A DNA stretch of 36,614 bases from Chromera velia. Its lineage: Eukaryota; Sar; Chromeraceae. Where the stretch lies: contig JAHBMJ010005910.1 of the NCBI GenBank assembly GCA_018398765.1, forward strand, positions 25,001 through 61,614, written 5' to 3'. The notes beneath the pieces are model-generated. The model saw only the letters and a program-made list of their open reading frames with translations, ran no database searches and was not told where the DNA came from. Both the position numbers and the translations under genes were made by a program. This document shows, piece by piece, positions 10,852 to 23,570 of this stretch (positions within the stretch are counted from its first letter, which is position 1; each line of letters opens with the position of its first letter).

Positions 10852-13324
10852 ATGGAGGGGTCTCAGGAATTGGAGAAGAACCCAATGGAGACGGGGAGGT
10901 ATCTCCTTCTCCGAATGCCTTGCGGTTTCACTATGTATATGCACGACACTCCAATGAGAGTTTTCGTGTGGTACCTGCCAACCATCTTGCTGGTTCTGGT
11001 CACGCACGGAACGTTCGAACCGAAGAAAACTGCAGACATCTGGAATCTGGTCATGATGGTCCTTTTTGCGGCTCTTGTCTTCGTGTCCCTTTGCTTTCCT
11101 CTGCAGTCTCGTTGTGGAAGGGTTCTTGTTCTCAGTCAGCTTTTCATCACGACCACTCACACGGCAGCAAAGCAAGGCCTTGTTCTCGCGACAGCTGCGA
11201 AAGACCACAGCTCCAGCATTCGTGTGCTCTTCCAGGAGTTCTTTGGCTTCAAACTGGAGGGGGTATTCTTCCCTCCGTGTATGTGGTGCTGTTTGCTTTT
11301 CGTGACCTGCTATGTCTCCAGAGCCATTCCAAGGCGGTTCACGGTCGCTGAAGCCCGTGACTACCTGAAGAGAGTCGGACATCGGGTGCCGACACCTTCC
11401 CCTTCCCTGTCCGGGGAAGAGCCGTTTCGGGACCCGGAGGCTCAGGGGGCCGGGGAGGAGACGGCGGAGACGGAGAGTCCAGGCTCTTCTTCCTCTTCTC
11501 GTGTGATCAGGGAGAGCTCTAGATCGAAGTCTGGAGTTTCTCTTTCTTCTCCCCAGTCCTCGAGGGAGGCTGGGGAGGGGAGAGGGGGGGTATCTGAGGG
11601 AGAGGTGCACTCTTGCTGGGGTGTCACTCACTACTTCGTCGCGCTGCCGGAAGGCTGCGGTATCCGCGCTTTGAGCACGACGCTGTCCCAGTTGCCCAGT
11701 ACTGATCTCTCGACAAGGATGCAGGAAGACGCCAAGGGGGAGAGGGACCAGCGGAGAAAGAAGGGGTGGAAGGCGAAGGCGGTGTCCTCATGGAGACGGG
11801 TGACGCAGTGGGGGGGGAGTTTGGTCGATCCGCTCAAATGGAACGACAAATGTGTCACCTGCCTCTTTTGCAGAAAACCAACTGCAGACAAAGTCGACCA
11901 ACGGAGGATCATTTTGCTGATGGTTTGCATTTTAATTTTCATAAAGTTCTACGCAGACGTGTGTCTGGGAACTTTCCTCCTCTTCGGGGGTTGTCATTCG
12001 GTTCCTCTGCCCCCCGACAGTCGGTCTTTCCTTCTCGGGCTCGTGATCATCCTGCTGACTCTCGGGCACTTGATACTTCTTTTCGCGTACCAGTTTCAGC
12101 ATCAGAAAGTGGAGGTGATGGGGTGGGCCGGCGCGTTCGGCCCGCAGTTCTATAGGCTGGCGGTGGTTCTGACCTTGACGGACGTGGGTGTACTTGTCAC
12201 AGCGATTTGTGCCGCCGTGACGATTGCGCCGGGTTCGGGGGACGGACCGCTAGCCGGGGAATTACACATGTTCACTGGGAGACTCGTGGTCGGTCAGCTG
12301 TTGTCTGCCTTTTTTTTTGTAACCATTTCCCTCCATCTTCCACGTACCTTTGTGTGTCTCCATGTCGTCCAAATAGTCTCGCCGCCTCTGTGTGGTTGGT
12401 TCCTTGATTTCGTTTTCTTCGTTTTTGTGTGTGTGTGTGTTTGTTTTCGGTTTCTCCTGTTTACGCTTGCTCTTTTTCCTTTGCCCTTTTGCTTCGTCGA
12501 TTTTGCTCTCTTTCTTTTCGCCTCATGAAGACCTTCTTCCTCGGCATGAAGACATTTGCGTCTCCTGGCCGCAAGGTGTCTCTCTCGGCCTTCTAATCGA
12601 TTAGTTGATCTGAACGGCCCGGGAGGGCAGATGTGTGCGTCTGCTTCTCATCAATTCCAGTGCAGGCTGTGTCCCTGCATGCATGCCTCTGGGTTTGTTG
12701 ATTGCTCTTTCTTCTCCTTACTTTCCGTGGGCCTCCCCTGCCTGCATCGATCGAGCTCTTCTTCAGATGGTTTCGATCCTCGCGACTTCTCTGAAGGTCG
12801 CCGTGAAGCTTTTTCTCTGGCTGAAGAGTGCGCTGCTGATGCGGAAGCTGCGGCGCGAGAACAGTAGGAGGATGCAGAAGCTGCGAAGCCAATCAGAGGG
12901 AGTGGAGGAAGAGGAGGAGAGAGAAGAGGGTGGGGAAGACGAAAATGCGAAAGAGAGGCGAGATGAAGATGAGGAGGCGGGCGTCCCTGTGGACGTGGAG
13001 GGACGGGAGGGAGACACAAAGGGGGAGAGGGATCATGCCGGAATGATGACTCAAAAGACTCGTGGGGCTCTGCCTTGCCCCCAGTCCCCCTCCCCTGGGG
13101 TTGGTGGGGTTCTTATCCTCAGTTCAACACCAAGCGAGGTGCCCAGGTGCGACGTGGAGGAAGGGGCAGGGGAGGATGGGTGGGAGATGCAGCCTCCAAA
13201 TCGCAAGCCTGTTGTGCTACAGGAGCAGGATGGTGATACCGAATCGTTCAGCGAGATTCCCCAAAGAGATGACACCCACACACAGCCATTGCATGTGAAG
13301 ATAGGTTTGCCAGGTTTCGGTTAA
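10852..13324 (+). CDS. Gene 2: multi-pass membrane protein of unknown function
   Basis: There are two exons, 10852-12318 and 12767-13324 (stop TAA), with a phase-0 intron (donor gtaacc after a T run, acceptor cttcag). The product is 674 residues. Hydrophobic segments lie at about 36-52, 63-84, 137-155, 351-380, 392-415, 434-459 and 476-510; the last is assembled across the splice junction, which supports the model. Between the third and fourth lies a roughly 190-residue polar loop rich in Ser, Glu and Arg, with a Cys cluster CVTCLFC (334-340) just before helix four. After the last helix the C-terminus is charged: a KLRRENSRRMQKL stretch, then a long Glu/Asp/Arg-rich tail. I recognise no transporter or channel signature. 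The location is presumably a cellular membrane. No signal peptide is obvious. Confidence 0.65.
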
Positions 13325-13898
13325 TTCATTTATATGATCACCGTACGTATATTTATACATACTTTACTGCAGCTGCTCAGCTCTTTACTGGGTTAAGGTA
13401 GGTTCAGGTTGAGTAAAGCTAAACTTCAACTTCAATGGGCTATTCTATAAATCAGATCTCTGAAAAGAAATTAAAACTTTCAATTTAAAAAAATATCTTT
13501 ATTCAAGTTTACTGTATAATCTACATAAGTTAAGTCAACCTAAGTTAACCTGATTGATTGATTGATATGTTCCGAACTTTAAATTACTTCGAATAAAAAC
13601 AAAAAAAAAAATGAAAAAAAAAAATGAAAAGTATACCATGTTATGGGTGTGCAACAACTGAACTAAGGCATTGCTAGCCATTGTCTTTCAGTAAAAAAGT
13701 TTTGAACTTTTCCTTTAGACAAGACAAATCAGACTAATTATTTACTTACTTAATAGTAGTTAAGCCTAGGGTCTCCAAAACCAGAGATAAATGGCAACCC
13801 ATAGACTACTACGTAATCGAATATAGGCATGCCTAGGCATGCCTAGGCATGCCAGAGCCTCAACCTACCTCAACCTTTTTCTTTAAATTGGGCTAAAA
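13325..13898. other. AT-rich spacer with A-runs
   Basis: Non-coding AT-rich DNA downstream of gene 2. It includes two A-runs separated by atg (13599-13625) and stretches of tgattgattgattga. No frame reads as protein. Confidence 0.5.
13825..13853. repeat. Tandem palindrome aggcatgcct x3
   Basis: Three head-to-tail copies of aggcatgcct, the last ending in gccag. Each unit is nearly self-complementary and overlapping units create cctagg and gcatgc palindromes. The array could form hairpins or be a protein-binding array. It lies just before a CpG-rich block (13915-13980) upstream of gene 3. Confidence 0.6.
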
Positions 13899-14451
13899 AT
13901 GTATAGCTACCGGGTGGGGGCGGCGCGGGCGCCGTGGTACGCGTTCATGTGCATGGCCGGCGCCGGCCGGGCTCTACATGGAACAAAAAGTGCGCCGCCG
14001 CGTAGCTTAGTTGTCGTTGCCCGTCTCCTTTCGTCTCCCAGGTTACTGCTGAAGTCTGTTGCTTCCACCCGAAGCAATGAGGGTCATCAGCTTCGATCAG
14101 TGGAAAGTCGACCGGTAGCTAGGCAGTGCTTGATCGATTAAAGACGTCTGGCCGGAAGCTCCTCGGCCGTCCTTCGGATGAAGAGCGAAGCTTGGTTTTG
14201 TCATGTGTCGAGTTCCGTCTTCTCTTTGTGCGGTCCGGGTGCCCTCCTGCCTTCTGCAACGGTCGAATCGGGACAGCCAAGCGCAACATTCCTGTGCCAG
14301 TAGACCATTTGGATCCCCTAAGCTGAAGTCGTCAGCTGCAATTGTCTGAGCCCTGCTTCTGGAGAGAATCGGGTTGATTTTTTTGAGCATTGGTATACAC
14401 ACCTCAAGCGGCTCTGATTTTATTTTCAGGGGCCGTGCAAGAAGTCGGTGG
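13899..14451 (+). promoter_or_regulatory. CpG-rich upstream region of gene 3
   Basis: Composition switches abruptly from AT-rich to CpG-rich at about 13915 (gggcggcgcgggcgccg, then ggccggcgccggccgg). No frame is convincing. The stretch probably includes the promoter and leader of gene 3. A ttttcag at 14423-14429 could be a splice acceptor for an upstream leader exon. Confidence 0.35.
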
Positions 14452-15757
14452 ATGGACCGACACGCCGTGCCCCGGTATCGTATGGTGTTTGCTCCCTTCC
14501 TGCTCGTGTGCGTGTATGTGTGTGGTCTGTGGCCTGAATGTGGGGCGTCGGTGCTTCTACAGAGAACAAGGCCCAGGCATCATCTGGGTTTTGTTCCCGC
14601 CACAAAATCTGAAGTCTGGAGGCCTCGGCGGAAGGCTGTGAAGCCCTTTGCAATGGGGCGGCTGTCAGCTGCCCCCGTCGTTGCTTCTGTCGGACTGACG
14701 GACGAGCAGGGGGCCGTGGAGAAGTTCCAGCTGGCGAGGCCGAAGCTGTTCGTAGTGAGGCGGCTCGGCTCAGAGGAGGAGGAGCGGTGCATGTGTCTGC
14801 TGGATGCATTGGTGGAACTCCAGAACCTCCCAGTGGATGTGGGATATGTGAAGCCGTCAGGGATGGATGCAGGTGGGCACAATGACCTTGTTACACGGAC
14901 ATCTTTGAAATGCATGTGAGCCAAAATTTAAGAGAGAGAGAGGCCAGCTCTACAGCAGATCAACAGCTGAAATGTTGTCATCTGGTGTTTTTTGGGGGGG
15001 GGGCACATGTGAAAAGAACCAACTGAAATGCACGTATGGGTAAACGTGAGGCAAGAAAAGTATGCATATTCCAAAACAGACAGAGACCTACTCAGGAGAA
15101 GAAAGACGAAGCGGAAAAGCCTCTAGGGAGCGAGAGAGAGAGAGAGACTCAGAATTCTCAGCTGAGAACTCGCCGTCTGTCCATTTCCCTGCGCCCTCCT
15201 CCGTACTCTTCCCCCCTCCTCCCCTGACAGTTATTGCCCAGAAAGACTATGAAACTCGGACCGGCCGTGTGGGCGTTCTGTTTGTCCCACCTCTGGGACA
15301 GGCGCAGAAGTTCACGGTGGACGTCACGGCACCACGGGTGGGTCTGTGCGTGTGTGGGTGGGTGCGTGGGTGCTCTTTTTGGTTGGAGGTCCTTGAGGGT
15401 CCCCCTCCTGAATGTGTTCTGCGGAGACGTGAAGGGAAGGAAACTGGGACAGAATTTCTTCTTGTACGGTACATTTGAGGAATCACTCCAATAGATGGGA
15501 GGGGGGGCATAAGGTTGAGCGTAGAAGCCTCTCAGTGTCCCTAACCCAGAGAACTGGAATCTTGATCTCTCTTTTCTTTTCTCTTTTGATCTCGCTCTCT
15601 CTCTCTCATTGTCATTCTGCTTTTCCCCCTCGCCCTTCCACATTTCTCTTCTTGCACATTCCCCCGGTGCTTGCAGAGGCAGGCGTCTCTTCTTTCTCTC
15701 ATGCATCATTCCTTTCCTTTCATGTCTCTCTGTGCACGCTTTTCTCCCCGCCGTCGC

Positions 15758-15799
<42 letters not shown>

Positions 15800-18645
15800 T
15801 GTCTGTCTGTCTGTCTGTCTGTGTGTGTGTGTGTGTGTGTCTTACAGACGGTGACTCGTGGTGTGACTTCCGGTTTCGTGAATCTGGTTACGAACGTGAA
15901 CAAGGCGCTGCGGTTCGACGACCTCAAATTCAGCAGGTGGGTGTGCCTGTGTGTGTGTGTGTGCGCCCGAGAGAGAGAGGAGAAAGAGCAGGTGGGGAAG
16001 TCGAAATAATCATTTGCCTCCCTCGTCTTGAGTTCGGTCCCTTTTCTTGCCTGTGAGTTGTGCACAATCGACCTGCATCTCGTCCAGTCCCCACGGCTAG
16101 ACCATGCGGGCCATTTTCCTGCTTGTTCTGTTTTCTGCCCCCCCCCCTATTTATTTGTCTTGTTGCTGGTCCCCGCCTTTGGACCCCTTTCATATGGGGG
16201 GGGAGCTCTCTCTCTCCAGAGAAGTGCAGAGGCCCGTTGGTCAAACTGAGCAGGCAGATCTGTGTGCGTATCCCTCCATGTACATTCATTCTGTTCCGTC
16301 TGGCTGGTTCCTTCCTCTCCAGGCATGCGCTTGATCGGATCCTTCCTTCTGCCTGCTGCCTTCTGCCTGCTGACTGCTGCCTGCAGGGCTGCTGCTCGTC
16401 ATGTTGAGAGAGCAGCGGAGAAGTACACAAATGGTCGGTTGAGGTCAAAGAAGGACGGAGAGAGGGAGGGAGGGGTGCAGCAAGGACGAAGAGTGATGCC
16501 ATGTAGCTACACACACATACACACACACAGAGAGAGAGAGAGACGGTGAAAGCCGAAAAAGCAGGCAACGAAGCACTTCATAACATCATGTGTGCAAACA
16601 TTTGTACCTTTGTGCACGCGCACCCATATAAACAGAAACGCTACCGGGTGCCTGCGCGACTCTGTGTGTGAGCAGCTTTCATCTTCTGTCACCCCCTCTC
16701 CCCCCCTCCTTCTGTGCATGCGAGCAGGCATGTCCCTGATGCGCGCTGAGTTCTTCGAAGACGCGCGGACCGAATTCCTCAAGGCTCTGGTGGCAGTGAA
16801 GGTCCCCGGAACATTCGCAGCCCTTGCCTGTGCGCAAATTGGAGCAGTCAGTCAGTCTCTCTGTCAGACAGGGAGAGGACGGGAAGGGTGCGACAGACAG
16901 ACTGCATGAACTAAGCACGGATCCAACTATGATCAAAGGAGGTTTACTCTGACGCGTTTCTCGCTGCCACGTCTCTTCCTCTTTTGTCTGCTCTCTCTCT
17001 CGATTTTTTCGTGATCAGTTGTCGATCCAATTCCTGTTCGTCTTGTCTTCCTTCCCTACATGATATTTCATGGCATCAGGTCCTGTTCTGCTTCTCTCTT
17101 CTTCTTTTCTCTTCTGCATCCGCATTTTTTGGCTTTCTCGGCGACTTTCCTTCGGCCTCTTTCTTCGGTTCCCCTTCTCCTATGGTTTTCCTTCCTGCAA
17201 GCGCGCGCGAAGAAATAATTATATGCGGCAGGGGTACCACCCGTGTGGCTGGTAATGGCTGTGTGTATGGATTTGTTCAGAGACCCTCCGCACCTCTTCT
17301 CTTCTCTCTGTTCATTGATTGCATTCCACGTCAGACTTTCCATTTCATTCAGCAGGGCAGCCCCCTCAAGCAATCTAGAAAGGATACCGCCTGAAGTTTT
17401 GATGCTTTGATTTTCGAATGAATTATTCTTCTTCTTCTGCTCCCCCCTTTCCTCTTCTGTCGCAGCTCGGCTTCCGCATTGAAGAAGACAGGAAGAACGG
17501 TAGGGAGGTGAAGAGATCAATGCAAGGAGGGAAAGGCAGTGCGGAGCCCGAGGGGCTTCCTGGCGGCGACTTGATGTCGATGTCCCCGGAGGAGGGCAGC
17601 GTGGAGGGCGATGGTCTCTCCTTGGACTCTTTTGGCGATCCAGCGCCGAGCGATAGATTGAGAAAAATTTTGGGAGACGGCGACAGAATGGCAGCCAGAA
17701 TTGCAGTCAGTCAGTCGGTCTTCCTTCCTTCCTTCCTTCCTTCCTTCCACTGACCAATGACCGTTTCTTTTTCCTTCCACTCAGAATGCCGCCAAGTCTC
17801 CGTCCATCTCCCCAGGTGTCTCCATTGTTCCTTCATCGTCAGTCTGTTCAGAATGTGCTTTACATTCTAAGAGAGAAATCACCGACACGAGAGACGGAGG
17901 GGTGTGACCAGTAAGATCGATTGCGGCTCATCAAATTGCATTGATGGTTGATTGATCATGGCCCAGATGCCGTCATTGAATGGCCACGCCAAGAGCACCA
18001 TCCATTGAACGTCATCTTCCTTTCCTTCCTTTCTTCCTTCCTTCCTGTCTTGTATTTGCTCATCAGTTTGTTCGTATGAAACGAATCTTTTGTGTTCGCA
18101 GGCGCGTCGGCGTTTGATAGAGAGGGGCCTAGGACGGGGTTTCCAGAAGGGGGTGAACTTGGACGAGGGCGCCTCTAACGCTGCAGACGCGGCCGACGCC
18201 GAAGCCCTGACCGCCGAGACGGAGAACGGAATATCCAAGAGCGGTAGGGACATCCAACGTCTGTACAACGCGATCAACTGGGCCGAGGAGGCCTGCAGAT
18301 TGGCTCCGGAACTCCCTACTGTCTGGCGCATGTACGTCGTTGTGGGTGTGAAGGCGGGGAGAGGAAGCACAAGGAGGCCTCCCAAGCATTCAAGCAGACG
18401 CACATGAGTAAAGGCAGGCATTCGCAGATGTGGGCGTGGGAGTGCTCCTTGTATGTCTACTGTCTGATTTGTTTGTGGTGAGATTGCCTTCTCCTTTCAT
18501 TGCCGTGTGTCAGCCTCATTCTCTCTCGTCAGTCTCTTGTCTTTGTTCTGTCAGAGAGGCAATACAGAAAGACAGACAGATAGGACGAGAAGCCCCCCTT
18601 TCTTTCCCCACATGCATCCACCGCACGCTCCTGCACATCTATACG

Positions 18646-18684
<39 letters not shown>

Positions 18685-21318
18685 ACACACACACATGTGT
18701 GTGTGGGTCCATGCATGCGTTGATCGATCGATCGAATTGCAGGCGGGCCGACCAGAGAAGGATTGAAGGGCGTCCCTGGGAGGCCAAACAGGTCAGGCCG
18801 GGAAGGGGGGGGGGCTGGTGGTATGCGCAGTCCTCTTCCTTCTTTCCCTTTTCCTTCACTTGTGCATTCTCTTGCACGCTGCTGCGCGCTTCTCTACCAG
18901 GAAAGAATTAATCGCACAAAAAGTGAAAGTCCTCTGACTGTCTGAGTAGAGAGGTGGACGGTGAAATGCAGTCCAAATTTTCTTCAGGAATCGCTTAAAT
19001 GAATGAAGGAAAAGCTTACTCTCCCCCCATCCACCACTAGGGTGGCTGCCATTGTTTGCTTGTTTGCATGTTTTTGCTGCCTGTCTGTCTGACACATAGT
19101 CTGTCCTGTTGAAGAATACATGCACGGATGCATGCGAGGATGCATGGATGCATGGATGGATGCAGTGCTACGAGATCTATTTGACCCTTGAGGGTGAAAT
19201 CGGGGGGAAGTGTGGTATGGGTGCTGAGGAGGTGATAAGTCGGGTCGACGGGTAAGTGAGTGAGTGGATAAAGGAAGGAGGGAGGGAGAGAGGGAGGGTG
19301 TTGGCACTGCATTTGCAGTTTGTTTTGTTTCCTCCATTTCCTGTTCCTTTCAAATCAATGGAGGGTCGGAAGTGAAGGTTCATGGTGTGTGGACAATTTG
19401 AAATATCATTAGTGCGAGAGGGGAATGGACAAGTCTAGCAGACATATGTGGGAGACAGTCTGACGGAGTTTTCTCTCTCCGTCCCTTTTTCTCTTCCTTG
19501 CTGGGAATTGTTCTTACTACGTTCCCGCCAGGAGATTTGTTTCTCCTCTTTTTTTCTGTATACGGGTGCAGCAGCGAGACTTGTCAGAGAAATCAGAAGG
19601 GGAACGGGGGAAGTTCTATTTGGAGGCAGGCAAGACTCTCGAGGGTTTCAGGTGTAGAGCGGTGCCTCTCTTTGTACCCAAAGGACTTTCCAATAATTCG
19701 TGCCGGAGATCACCGTCTCGCTCTTCTGTGTTTCTTCCTTTGCTGCTGCAGGGACGCGCTGCACGAGTACAAAAATGTCGCGGCCTCTCTGGGGGATGCT
19801 GAAGATAATCTCGCGGTGCGTTTCTTGTTCCTCTTCTTTGTCTTTCTGGCTTTTCTTTCATCGTCTTTTGTTCCCCCCTTTGTCCTTTCTTATTTTCCTT
19901 CCGCATCAAGCCCTCGATGTTTCTCGGAAGGAGCTCTGACGGCGTCCCTCCCGCTGGTCTCTTCTTTTCTCTTCTCTCCTCTGTTTGTCCCCGCACATCC
20001 ATCCTTCTTGGTAAGCAAGTCTTTCTTGAGCTAAGGAAAAAGAAGAAGGACATACACGGGTGCCGGTGGAATCAGATCCATGGAGAGACAGACTCACACA
20101 GCTCTCCTTATCAAAGGGCAGAGGCAGAGAAGTCGAGAGAAAGTTCAGGATGGCCTTTTCACTGGTTCCGCATCTCATCTCTGACTGAATCAGCGTATCC
20201 ACGCACAGAGCCTCTCCCTCTCTTCACTCCCAGAAAGAATCCTTCCTCCCTTCCTTGTCCATCCTCAATGATCTTCTTCCTGCATGTGCGTGCAGACTCT
20301 GACGAAGCACCTCCCGTCGATGGTCACGATGACCATCAACAGGCCGACAGGGTTGGCCCTAGAGGGCAACGACAACAAAATCGGTCTGTCGGTTGGTCAA
20401 CCGTGCAAGGGAGGGAGGTGGGACTCCCTCCCGGAATTCGTGCTGGCTGGTCTCTCCTGCACTTTTTTATTTCGGCATCGTGCGTTTTGTTTCAATGAAT
20501 GCCTTTGCTGCTTCGCTTTCACTCAAAAATAAGTAGACACGAAAATGAGAGTCGACAAAAATGGGCGGCAGAAAGCAACGGGAGGGCGGGACATTTGGGT
20601 GCATGAGTTGAACTGAACGGTCGCATCGCATGCAGGAGGGGTGAGAGTGTCCAAGAATGTATTGTCATCGATGAAAATATATTCTTGGGTGAGTTGAACG
20701 GTCGCATGCAGGAGGGGTGAGAGTGGCGTACGTCGCGAGGGACAGCAGCGCGTCGAAGAGCGGAATCCTCGTTGGTGAGTGCCTTGATCAGTGGTTGCAC
20801 GCGGGTGAGTGCCTTCATGAGGGGTTGTGGGTGATTGCCTTGATCAGTGGTTGCATGTGGGTGAGTGCCTTCATGAGGGGTTGTGGGTGAGTGCCTTGAT
20901 CAGTGGTTGCATGTGGGTGAGTGCCTTCATGAGGGGTTGTGGGTGAGTGCCTTATGAGGGGTTGTGGGTAAGTGCCTTGATGAGGGTATGTAGGTGGCTG
21001 AGTCTCTTCCCGGGTTGCTGCTGAAACCCGGCCGTTGGTTCTTCATCGCAGAGAACAAAGTCTGTTCTTGCAAGCTGCAGCTAAACGTTTTCATGAACTT
21101 GCTCGGAGTCAGTCGTTTGGCTTTCTTCCTTGTTGGCCGCTTCTCTGTTACTTTCTGTGCGTTGTGGCGCATCCCTCTTTCATGTTTTTCTGCCTGCCTG
21201 CCTGCCTGCCTGCCTGCTTGCTTGCAGGCGATCACATCGCTGGAATCAACGCAGAGGTTCTGCTCGGTCGCCCTCTCTCCTTCTGCCTCCAGAAATTTCA
21301 TGAGGTTTGTTTGTATTT

Positions 21319-21371
<53 letters not shown>

Positions 21372-21384
21372 CTCTCTCTCTCTT

Positions 21385-21421
<37 letters not shown>

Positions 21422-21533
21422 ATCTATCTCTCTGTCTTCCATAAGGTCTGAGTTATCCCCTTGTTGCTCTCTCTCTCTCTCTTTCGCTCGTACTCTCTCT
21501 CTCTCTCCCCTACGCCCCCCCTCCCCCCCTCTC

Positions 21534-21573
<40 letters not shown>

Positions 21574-23532
21574 CATGGATGTATGCATGTACGTACGTAG
21601 GTGTGTACATCTCTGTGTGTATGTGTGTGCGCTTGCGCCTGCGCGCGTGCAAAGTCGTGCTCTGATCCGGAGTGTTTCTTTGTCTCTCGCTCTTCCTGTA
21701 TTTGTTTGTACGTTTGCAAGTCCTGTCTTGAGGGCCGAATGACTGTCTCCGTCCGGGATTGTGGCTGCACTTTTTTTTCATTTGATCCATTCATCCGAAG
21801 CGAAGCAGGAGGGAAGGAAAACGAATGCCTTCTTGTCTGCATGGTGTCTCTTTGTTTTCTGTCCTGACTCTCTCTCTTCACTCTACTCTTCGTGCAGGTG
21901 GGGCGTCACAGCGAGGACGGGGTAATGAAGGTCTCTGTGGTCAGGGCGGGTGTGGCGGACGTGTACGGTCCTGCGTTCTTGGCCTCTATCGAGAAACGGA
22001 GTGAGTGAGTAGTCGGAAGATCAGAAGATCAGACAGTTGGAACTTTACTTGGACAAAAGTTGGTGGGTGCATGGGAATTTGAGCTTTTGAAGAGAAGATC
22101 TGTACGGACTGCGTCGTGACGTGGAGTGAGAGAGTGCACGAAGCGCACACATTTAAATTCTGAAAATGCGCAAACATGTCTGCCCATGAAGAAGGAGGGA
22201 GGAGTGTGAAGAAGATATCATGGATCTATCAGTCTATCTACACATCTCGTCGTTTATTCTTTTTGCCTCAGTGTTTCGATGCTTAATTGTGTCTCGAATT
22301 GCTTTATTCGAATATCGGTAGTGAATGTATAGTCTTGTCGAACGATCTGAAGATTTCCTTCTTGCGGTCGTTTGGGTCTGTTTCTTCTTTGCGATGTGCA
22401 TGCAGGTGCGTGGGCTAAGCTGATCGGATCTGCCCGAGCGATGAATCAGATTCTCAGCCTAGTGACGGGAGAGGAGTCTGGCCTGTCATCCGAATTCTGG
22501 GCAGGGGACGAGGCCCGTTTTTCAGGCAGCGGGGGGGATGAGGAAGACGAGGAGGAGGATGAAGAGATCTACATGGCGCCCGCTCGGCCGCGTGCGATGG
22601 GAGATTTCGATGACATCATGGGGGTATCAGAGAGATCAAAACAGGGGGGGATGTACGGACTTCGGGGAGATGCGGATGCAAAAGGGGAGTTGCTTGAGGA
22701 TGATGAGAGGGACACGGTGGAGGGTATGTATGAGATTCTGGATGAGATCAATATCCCGGCGCTCAAACTTGCTAAGCAATTACGGGAAGCTGCCCCTAAA
22801 GAGATAGATGAAGTTGCAGAAAGTGCGAAGGAGGAAGAAAAGGAGACGGAAGCGTCCACTCAGAATCCTGAGAGTGGCACAATAATGCGAAGCAAAAAAA
22901 AAAAGAAAGACAAGGTTTCGGCACCCCTGGTGATTGGTCCTGATGATTTTGTCATCTCCGCTTCTGCCGTCGACCTGATTGAGTTCGGAAGTCAGGTCAG
23001 TCAGTCAGTCGGTCGGTCGGAACATGAGCTCACGAAGGGATTTGAGGGATAGGTCACCGATCCAAATCCATTCATTCAGTCACGTTTGGATGGTAACAAC
23101 GTGTGGAAGGCTACTCAGAGTACGCAAAAGGGGTATTTGCTCTTCTTTTCGATGCGCTTCTGGGCATTGTAGGTCTCGAGTTTGACTCAGGAGTGACAAC
23201 TCTATGTCAAGTTCCATCAATCGCTTGGTTCGATTGAAGGACTTTCTTTGCACTTGAGAACACGAACAAGACGCCCGGGAGGGTACTGGGGCAGAAGAGG
23301 GCTTTGAGGGGGTGGGTCTGTGGAGGTGCTGCCAAGAAGGAATCAGTGGAACGAAGAGACGTGGACGAGAAGACCTTTTGATCGATGCTCCTGGTCGTCT
23401 CTCCTGTTCCAAAAGACATGTACACGGAATCACACACACACACGCTTGCATGCACGCACGCACATGTCTCTCTGTATGTGCATGCGTTCGTGTGTGTTCA
23501 TCAGTCCATTTCCCCCCCCTTCCTGTCCTTGC

Positions 23533-23570
<38 letters not shown>

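Noticed and set aside
10795-11631. 278-codon open frame on the minus strand
   Set aside because: It is the complement of the well-supported first exon of gene 2. It lacks hydrophobic or motif structure and its Arg/Ser/Pro text mirrors the plus-strand codons.
13899-14141. 80-codon frame in the CpG-rich region upstream of gene 3
   Set aside because: Ala/Arg/Gly text is what any frame gives in such CpG-rich DNA. No splice link to gene 3 or motif was found.
20927-21790. 287-codon minus-strand frame rich in RE/ER
   Set aside because: It translates the intronic CT/GT microsatellites of gene 3 in reverse; no splice or motif support.
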